From Archivesica marissinica (taxonomy: Eukaryota > Mollusca > Bivalvia > Venerida > Vesicomyidae), in the NCBI GenBank assembly GCA_014843695.1, contig CM026403.1, positions 42,374,572-42,438,571 of the forward strand: DNA of 64,000 nucleotides. The letters are read 5' to 3'. Positions 57,216 to 64,000 of this stretch are shown piece after piece. Within the stretch, counting starts at the first letter, position 1. Each line of letters opens with the position of its first letter. A program made the translations under genes and the position numbers. The notes below the pieces were generated by a model, which saw only the letters and a list, made by a program, of their open reading frames with translations, searched no databases and was not told the origin of the DNA.

Positions 57216-57222
57216 CACAATC

Positions 57223-57300
57223 AATGCATTTGCTAGCTCAGGGTACCAACTCTCGATCGATTTGCTAGCTCAGGGTACCAACTCTCGATCGATTTGCTGA
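57223..57300. repeat. 32-bp direct repeat, about 2.3 copies
   Basis: GATTTGCTAGCTCAGGGTAC + CAACTCTCGATC in tandem. CAGGGTACCAACTCTCGATC resembles the terminus of the possible element at 35319. Confidence 0.85.
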
Positions 57301-57360
57301 CGAAATATGTATTGAAAAACTACATAAGTATACAATTAATAATATGTGTAACTATTTCAG

Positions 57361-57875
57361 TAGACCGACCGTACGTACACTGCATTGTTTACCTATTTAG
57401 ACCGACCGTACGTACACTGCATTGTTTACCTATTTAGACCGACCGTACGTACACTGCATTGTTTACCTATTTAGACCGACCGTACGTACACTGCATTGTT
57501 TACCTATTTAGACCGACCGTACGTACACTGCATTGTTTACCTATTTAGACCGACCGTACGTACACTGCATTGTTTACCTATTTAGACCGACCGTACGTAC
57601 ACTGCATTGTTTACCTATTTAGACCGACCGTACGTACACTGCATTGTTTACCTATTTAGACCGACCGTACGTACACTGCATTGTTTACCTATTTAGACCG
57701 ACCGTACGTACACTGCATTGTTTACCTATTTAGACCGACCGTACGTACACTGCATTGTTTACCTATTTAGACCGACCGTACGTACACTGCATTGTTTACC
57801 TATTTAGACCGACCGTACGTACACTGCATTGTTTACCTATTTAGACCGACCGTACGTACACTGCATTGTTTACCT
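57361..57875. repeat. 37-bp minisatellite running into gap 2, 14 units or more
   Basis: The unit is AGACCGACCGTACGTACACT + GCATTGTTTACCTATTT, all units identical by eye. It is cut by the N run. Confidence 0.95.
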
Positions 57876-58875
57876 NNNNNNNNNNNNNNNNNNNNNNNNN
57901 NNNNNNNNNNNNNNNNNNNNNNNNNNNNNNNNNNNNNNNNNNNNNNNNNNNNNNNNNNNNNNNNNNNNNNNNNNNNNNNNNNNNNNNNNNNNNNNNNNNN
58001 NNNNNNNNNNNNNNNNNNNNNNNNNNNNNNNNNNNNNNNNNNNNNNNNNNNNNNNNNNNNNNNNNNNNNNNNNNNNNNNNNNNNNNNNNNNNNNNNNNNN
58101 NNNNNNNNNNNNNNNNNNNNNNNNNNNNNNNNNNNNNNNNNNNNNNNNNNNNNNNNNNNNNNNNNNNNNNNNNNNNNNNNNNNNNNNNNNNNNNNNNNNN
58201 NNNNNNNNNNNNNNNNNNNNNNNNNNNNNNNNNNNNNNNNNNNNNNNNNNNNNNNNNNNNNNNNNNNNNNNNNNNNNNNNNNNNNNNNNNNNNNNNNNNN
58301 NNNNNNNNNNNNNNNNNNNNNNNNNNNNNNNNNNNNNNNNNNNNNNNNNNNNNNNNNNNNNNNNNNNNNNNNNNNNNNNNNNNNNNNNNNNNNNNNNNNN
58401 NNNNNNNNNNNNNNNNNNNNNNNNNNNNNNNNNNNNNNNNNNNNNNNNNNNNNNNNNNNNNNNNNNNNNNNNNNNNNNNNNNNNNNNNNNNNNNNNNNNN
58501 NNNNNNNNNNNNNNNNNNNNNNNNNNNNNNNNNNNNNNNNNNNNNNNNNNNNNNNNNNNNNNNNNNNNNNNNNNNNNNNNNNNNNNNNNNNNNNNNNNNN
58601 NNNNNNNNNNNNNNNNNNNNNNNNNNNNNNNNNNNNNNNNNNNNNNNNNNNNNNNNNNNNNNNNNNNNNNNNNNNNNNNNNNNNNNNNNNNNNNNNNNNN
58701 NNNNNNNNNNNNNNNNNNNNNNNNNNNNNNNNNNNNNNNNNNNNNNNNNNNNNNNNNNNNNNNNNNNNNNNNNNNNNNNNNNNNNNNNNNNNNNNNNNNN
58801 NNNNNNNNNNNNNNNNNNNNNNNNNNNNNNNNNNNNNNNNNNNNNNNNNNNNNNNNNNNNNNNNNNNNNNNNNNN
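57876..58875. other. Assembly gap 2 (1000 N)
   Basis: Exactly 1000 N. A 37-bp array lies on the left and array C copy 2 on the right. The order and distance of the two sides cannot be trusted from this sequence. Confidence 0.99.
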
Positions 58876-59773
58876 ATATCTAGCTCATTGTCCCGGACCC
58901 AGTCCAGTTCATAAACATCAATATCTAGCTCCTTGTCCCGGATCCAGTCCAGTTCATAAACATCAATATCTAGCTCCTTGTCCCGGACCCAGTCCAGTTC
59001 ATAAACATCAATATATAGCTCCTTGTCCCGGACCCAGTCCAGTTCACAAACATCAATATCTAGCTCCTTGTCCTCGGACCTAGTACAGTTCACAAACATC
59101 AATATCTAGCTCCTTGTCCCGGACCTAGTCCAGTTCACAAACATCAATATCTAGCGCATTGTCCAGGACCTAGTCCAGTTCACTAACATCACTGTCTAGC
59201 TCATTGTCCCGAACCCAGTCCAGTGCATAAATATCAATATCTAGCTCCTTGTCCCGGACCTAGTCCAGTTCACAAACATCAATATCTAGCGCATTGTCCA
59301 GGACCTAGTCCAGTTCACTAACATCACTGTCTAGCTCATTGTCCCGAACCCAGTCCAGTGCATAAATATCAATATCTAGCTCCTTGTCCCGGACCTAGTC
59401 CAGTTCACAAACATCAATATCTAGCGCATTGTCCAGGACCTTGTCCAGTTCACTAACATCACTGTCTAGCTCATTGTCCCGAACCCAGTCCAGTGCATAA
59501 ATATCAATATCTAGCTCCTTGTCCCGGACCTAGTCCAGTTCACAAACATCAATATCTAGCGCATTGTCCAGGACCTTGTCCAGTTCACTAACATCACTGT
59601 CTAGCTCATTGTCCCGACCGAACCCAGTCCAGTGCATAACTATCAATATCTAGCTCCTTGTCCTTGGACCTAGTCCGGTTCACAAACATCAATATCTAGG
59701 TCATTGTCCCGGTCCTCGTCCAGTTCACAAACATCAATATCTAGGTCATTGTCCCGGTCCTAGTCCAGTTCAC
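58876..59773 (-). repeat. Array C, copy 2
   Basis: The 45-bp unit as in copy 1, starting mid-array at the gap and running into the vWA2 exon end. The first units match 43440-43870 almost base for base, including the read-through TGG units. At about 59632 the unit reads GTGCATAACTATCAATATC without the hAT, giving the empty site. Confidence 0.9.
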
Positions 59774-60358
59774 AAACATCAAAGTACAGTGAGCCAATCA
59801 TTGAATACAACACATTGTAGTTGGTGTTGGCCTCATTTCCTAGTACATATACATGCGCAGGACTTGAAGCAATGTGCAGCAGTGACGTCATATTAATATC
59901 GGGTGGGACACCAATCGCCATAGTGACAAGTGTAACACCAGTGTTCTTTAGATTTTCCGCTTCAGTCATTAATTCCTGCAGATTATCATTTGTGAATTTC
60001 CCATTCGTGAAAAGCAATGCTAGTTTTCGTTTGCCAGTCCTTGCACCCGTTGAAGAATGAAACGCAGATTGCTTCAAATGTCGTAGAGCGTTTGTGACAT
60101 TTGCAGCAGACGAGGCATCGTGCGTCATCCTGTGCATGTGCACAATCATATCTGAGACAGTGGAGTACTCGTTGAAGTGGAAAATATGTTCAATATTAGC
60201 TGCAAACTGGGTACAGCTAATGTGCACGTCATCTGTTCCGACAGGAATCCTCTCCATTAAGACATCCAACACATCGATCTGAGTGTAATACTTCACAAGA
60301 GTTATATCAGTGGACGCATCGATCATCAGGGCAACGTCAGTGGTACCATGGTAACAAT
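59774..60358 (-). CDS. vWA2 domain exon, copy 2 (intact)
   Basis: A single exon of 585 nt codes for a von Willebrand factor A domain. The acceptor is gtgtttcag before 60358. The proposed donor T|gtgaac at 59774/59773 is weak but makes the exon phase 1-1. Otherwise translation ends at TAG a few codons later (59760-59762). The first residues are CYHGTTDVALMIDAS. The MIDAS position reads DASTD (13-17), and the later aspartate is replaced by Asn118 in LLFTNGK, so two metal-site residues are lost and ligand binding through a metal is unlikely. The domain ends HVYVLGNEANTNYNVLYSMI, then GSLYFDVC. Cysteines at the two ends match vWA1. The exon's first 38 nt are amplified in array A and its last bases in array C. 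Confidence 0.85.
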
Positions 60359-61440
60359 CTGAAACACGAGATCATTAAAACAACGTCACGATGGTACCAT
60401 GGTAACAATCTGAAACATGAGATCATTAAAACAACGTCACGATGGTACCATGGTAACAATCTGAAACAGAAGATCATTAAAACAACGTCATGATGGTACC
60501 AGGGTAACAATCTGATACAGAAGATCATTAAAACAACGTCACGATGGTACCATGGTAACAATCTGAAACATGAGACCATTAAAACAACTTCACGATGGTA
60601 CCATGGTAACAATCTGAAACACGAGATCATTAAAACAACGTCACGATGGTACCATGGTAACAATCTGAAACATGAGATCATTAAAACAACTTCACGATGT
60701 TACCATGGTAACAATCTGAAACCGAAGATCATTAAAACAACGTCACGGTGGTACCATGGTAACAACCTGCAACACGAGTTCACCAGAATAACGTCACGGT
60801 GGTACGATAGTAACAATCTGAAACAGGAGATCGTCTGACCAACGTCAGTGGTACCATGGTAACAATCTGAAACATGAGACCATCAGAGCAACGTCAGTGG
60901 TACCATGGTAACAATCTGAAACATGAGACCATCAGAGCAACGTCAGTGGTACCATGGTAACAATCCGAAACATGAGACCATCAGAGCAACGTCAGTGGTA
61001 CCATGCTAACAATCTGAAACATGAGACCATCAGTGCAACGTCAGTGGTACCATGGTAACAATCTGAAACAGGAGACCATCAGTGCAACGTCAGTGGTACC
61101 ATGGTAACAATCTGAAACATGAAACCATCAGTGCAACGTCAGTGGTACCATGGTAACAATCTGAAACAGGAGACCATCAGTGCAACGTCAGTGGTACCAT
61201 GGTAACAATCTGAAACATGAGACCATCAGTGCAACGTCAGTGGTACCATGGTAACAATCTGAAACATGAGACCATCAGTGCAACGTCAGTGGTACCATGG
61301 TAACAATCTGAAACAGGAGACCATCAGTGCAACGTCAGTGGTACCATGGTAACAATCTGAAACATGAGACCATCAGTGCAACTTCAGTGGTACCATTGTA
61401 ACAATCTCAAACACGTGATCGTCAGAGCAACGTCAGTCGA
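60332..61440 (-). repeat. Array A, copy 2: repeated 3' splice site plus exon start
   Basis: About 22 units with the same two subtypes as copy 1: 51-bp units close to the exon (to about 60770) and 49-bp units beyond. Every complete unit has TGTTTCAG|ATTGTTACCATGG on the minus strand. It is about 330 bp shorter than copy 1, mainly in the 49-bp block. Confidence 0.9.
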
Positions 61441-61455
61441 AACTTGCCTCACCTG

Positions 61456-61868
61456 ATTTCGTCGATTACTCGTGACATTAGAATTTCCTGAATTGACTTA
61501 CGTCCATTATGCGTATACGCGTGAAATTAGAATGTCCACTATTGACGTTCGTCCATTACGCATGGTACCATGGTAACAATTACGCGTGACTTTAGAATTT
61601 CCTCACTTGACTTTCGTCCAAAATTAATTTGTATAAGCTATGTAATATAGCTTTTGACCGACATATAATGAAACAATCACGTTTGTTTTAAACCTTATTT
61701 ATTTTAAAACGAATGCGAAACAAGTTCTAATAACTTATATTAATAACTCTCGTTGGCGCGGATGAACGCGTAAACGTGGTCATTCGTATGGGGGGGGACC
61801 GGAGTACCCGGAGAAAACCCACCTGTCCGATCTGGCGACCACCGTACCATCTCACACATTGCATTGAT
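61456..61868 (-). mobile_element. 60-bp repeat (3 units) and SINE family D, copy 2
   Basis: 61456-61619 matches 49253-49418, and 61693-61868 matches the head-truncated family D SINE at 49476-49680. The G homopolymer (61790-61797) is shorter here. Confidence 0.75.
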
Positions 61869-61940
61869 CGTCAAATATAGCCATACTACATACCACAATA
61901 GTCACACAGTGCGTACGCCCGATCTTAAATGTGTAAAGTA

Positions 61941-62171
61941 GAAGTCGTGATAGCGCCGTGGATGCGCGTTCGCTTCAGGTGCGAAAGGTCCGGGGTTCGA
62001 GCCCCACTGGAGCCGTTACGATTGTGCCCTTAGGCAAGGCATTTAAATTCCACGTTGCCTCTTCTCTCTCCCTCGTGGCGATGGATGCCATCAGGAATGT
62101 GGTCTCGAGAGTGATTTATATAAGTTGAAATAACTTGTTTCGCAATCGAGTTAAAATAAATTTGTATAAAC
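61941..62171 (+). mobile_element. SINE family B with perfect TSD, copy 2
   Basis: The same insertion as 49723-49953. Here the duplication taaatgtgtaaagta is perfect at 61926-61940 and 62172-62186. About 20 bp (CACAGTGCGTACGCCCGATC) upstream are absent in copy 1. Confidence 0.9.
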
Positions 62172-62376
62172 TAAATGTGTAAAGTAAGTATACAAGACTA
62201 TTCTTCCAGTGTATGGGGTATTAGCACTGATTACATATATAATACAACATGGGTTACGGTTGGTTTAAAATTGCGTAATGGAAATAGTTATCAAGGCATT
62301 CTTTCATTATGTCTAAGCATATATAGAATCACATTTGTCCAGTGCATCTGACGTTGTAAATGTTTTGCGTGAATCG

Positions 62377-63265
62377 TAGTACATACCTGGACATCGTAGG
62401 TACATACCTTACATCGTAGTACATACCTGGACATCGTAGGTACATACCTTACATCGTAGTACATACCTGGACATCGTAGTACATACCTGGACATCGTAGG
62501 TACATACCTTACATCGTAGTACATACCGGACACGTAGGTACATACCTTACATCGTAGTACATACCTGGACATCGTAGTACATACCTTACATCGTAGTACA
62601 TACCTGGACATCGTAGTACATACCTTACATCGTAGTACATACCTGGACATCGTAGTACATACCTACATCGTAGTACTACCTGGACATCGTAGTACATACC
62701 TGGACATCGTAGGTACATACCTTACTCGTGTACATACCTGGACATCGTAGTACATACTTACATCGTAGTACATACCTGTACATGTAGTACATACCTGGAC
62801 ATCGTAGTACATACCTGGACATCGTAGTACATACTGTACATCGTAGGTACATACCTGTACATCGTAGTACATACCTGGACATCGTAGTACATACCTGTAC
62901 ATCGTAGTACATACCTGTACATCGTAGTAATACCTGGACATCGTAGTAATACCTGACTCGTAGTACATACCTGTACATGTAGTATATACCTGGACATCGT
63001 AGTACATACCTGGACATCGTAGTACATACCTGTACATCGTAGTACATACCTGGACATCGTAGTATATACCTGGACATCGTAGTACATACCTGGACATCGT
63101 AGTACATACCTGGACATCGTAGTATATACCTGGACATCGTAGTACATACCTGGACATCGTAGTACATACCTGTACATCGTAGTACATACCTGTACATCGT
63201 AGTATATACCTGGACATCGTAGTACATGCATGGATATCGTAGTACATACCTGGACGTCGTAATGT
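62377..63265 (-). repeat. Array B, copy 2: repeated 5' splice-site-like unit
   Basis: The 20-bp unit is as in copy 1 (CCAGGTATGTACTACGATGT on the minus strand), but there are only about 42 units. Between 62380 and 62990 many units have single-base indels (GTAGGTACATACC, TACCTTACATC, CATGTAGTAC), unlike copy 1. Confidence 0.9.
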
Positions 63266-63337
63266 ATACATGGACGTCGTTATATATACCTGGACGTTCG
63301 TTTATGGAACTTAGAATCATACAAATGAAATGCATAC

Positions 63338-63901
63338 CAGGACACGCGTCCATTACTTGTGATTTTAGAATAACGTTGACGGCATCTGTGCTGCTGACAG
63401 GAAACACGTTCTTCCAATGACTGGCAATGTGTAGCAGCTCTTCGTGCCTCACCTGGCTACCTACGCCAATTGAAATCACTGTAACGCCACCTTGTTTCAA
63501 ATAGTCTGCCTGCTGTATTGTATCAACGGGATCTGATGACAGGCCGTCACTCAGAACGATCACGTATTTATCCGCATCCAGACGGGCACCTTTGGTAGCT
63601 GTCAATACATCGTCTCGTATGATTTGGAGACCTTTTCCTGTAAAGCTCGGTCCATTTGCATACAGTACATTATCTACTGCGGACATAACAGACGTATGTG
63701 TAGCATACGCGTTCAGATAGAATTGTACCGCTGTATTTAGGGAAACAGTTACTAAGGCGATTTGGAAATCGTTTGGTCCGAGTGTAAGTTTTGAAACAAA
63801 GTCGTTGACATATTGTTTCTGTGTTTCAAATTGTTCCGGAAGTTGACTGTAAGACGCATCCAATAGAAACACTACTTCCGCACCAGCTGGCTTGCACATA
63901 T
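63338..63901 (-). CDS. vWA1 domain exon, copy 2
   Basis: 564 nt with the same splice sites and phases as 52875-53438. Four bases differ and all change the protein: Lys64 to Ala (two bases), Glu81 to Ala, Leu121 to Ser. MIDAS residues DASYS, Thr87 and Asp118 are kept. Its 5' neighbours (EGF exons) would lie beyond the window end. The next exon downstream is the intact vWA2 at 59774-60358, across an intron holding arrays B and A. Confidence 0.85.
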
Positions 63902-64000
63902 CTAGAAGGTACGAAATGCGATTATGCATATCAAAAATAAGTTTGAATAAGAACTGAAAAGAACTGACCAATTTGAAACTCCACTGTATATGGGGCGCCG

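Larger units (their letters stand above)
58876..64000. repeat. Duplicated block, copy 2
   Basis: The same order of landmarks as 43440-53545 in the same orientation: array C, vWA2, array A, 60-bp repeat, SINE D, SINE B, array B, vWA1, and the start of the foldback element (GGGGCGCCG at 63992). It has shorter arrays A and B, no hAT insertion, and an intact vWA2. Confidence 0.85.

Noticed and set aside
57792..59102. Frames spanning gap 2
   Set aside because: They consist mostly of unknown residues from the N run; only array sequence lies on either side.

Overview
The window is eukaryotic DNA, AT-rich and gene-poor. The combination of several tRNA-derived SINE families, many short inverted-repeat elements, hAT and piggyBac-like elements, and exons for extracellular vWA and EGF modules suggests a marine invertebrate, most likely a mollusc (bivalve). 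That assignment is an inference. By my tally about half of the known bases (roughly 33 kb of 62 kb) are tandem arrays with units of 4 to 108 bp. Two 1000-N scaffold gaps (23572-24571 and 57876-58875) are bounded by arrays on both sides. Very long open frames occur inside the arrays, but they are by-products of repeat units without stop codons and I do not call them genes.

Layout. 1-12.9 kb: a 2.5-kb non-autonomous hAT element with a perfect 8-bp target-site duplication (TSD), many MITEs, SINEs and small arrays. 12.9-24 kb: large arrays with 15, 48, 47, 31 and 29 bp units, then gap 1. 24.6-31.9 kb: a 54-bp-unit array of about 7.4 kb. 32-40.1 kb: small arrays, a CpG-rich (ACGC)n tract, AT-rich DNA without genes, and a SINE cluster. 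40.2-42.5 kb: an array that looks derived from a SINE tRNA head. 43-57 kb: the only convincing gene, on the minus strand, as widely spaced phase 1-1 exons. In transcript order these are EGF (56546-56433), EGF (54982-54873), vWA1 (53438-52875) and vWA2 (47814-47248). After gap 2 the stretch from array C to vWA1 (about 43.4-53.5 kb) appears again at 58.9-64 kb with small differences. It is either a recent segmental duplication or a second haplotype left in the assembly.

The most interesting signal is around the vWA exons. The vWA2 exon begins within an array of about 28 (copy 1) or 22 (copy 2) units, each carrying a 3' splice site plus the first ~38 nt of that exon. The same intron begins, just after vWA1, with an array of more than 100 units (copy 1) that each contain a 5' splice-site-like CAG|gtatgt. 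A third array, with a 45-bp unit, continues out of the 3' end of vWA2. So three unrelated minisatellites are seeded at exon-intron borders of one gene. Elsewhere, arrays are repeatedly seeded at transposon borders, including two that appear amplified from the A-box heads of two different tRNA-derived SINEs.

The gene would encode a secreted or matrix mosaic protein with EGF and vWA modules. vWA1 keeps its MIDAS metal site and vWA2 has lost it. In copy 1 vWA2 is broken by two short deletions, and one EGF exon lacks one base. No tRNA, rRNA or complete single-exon gene was found that I would defend.
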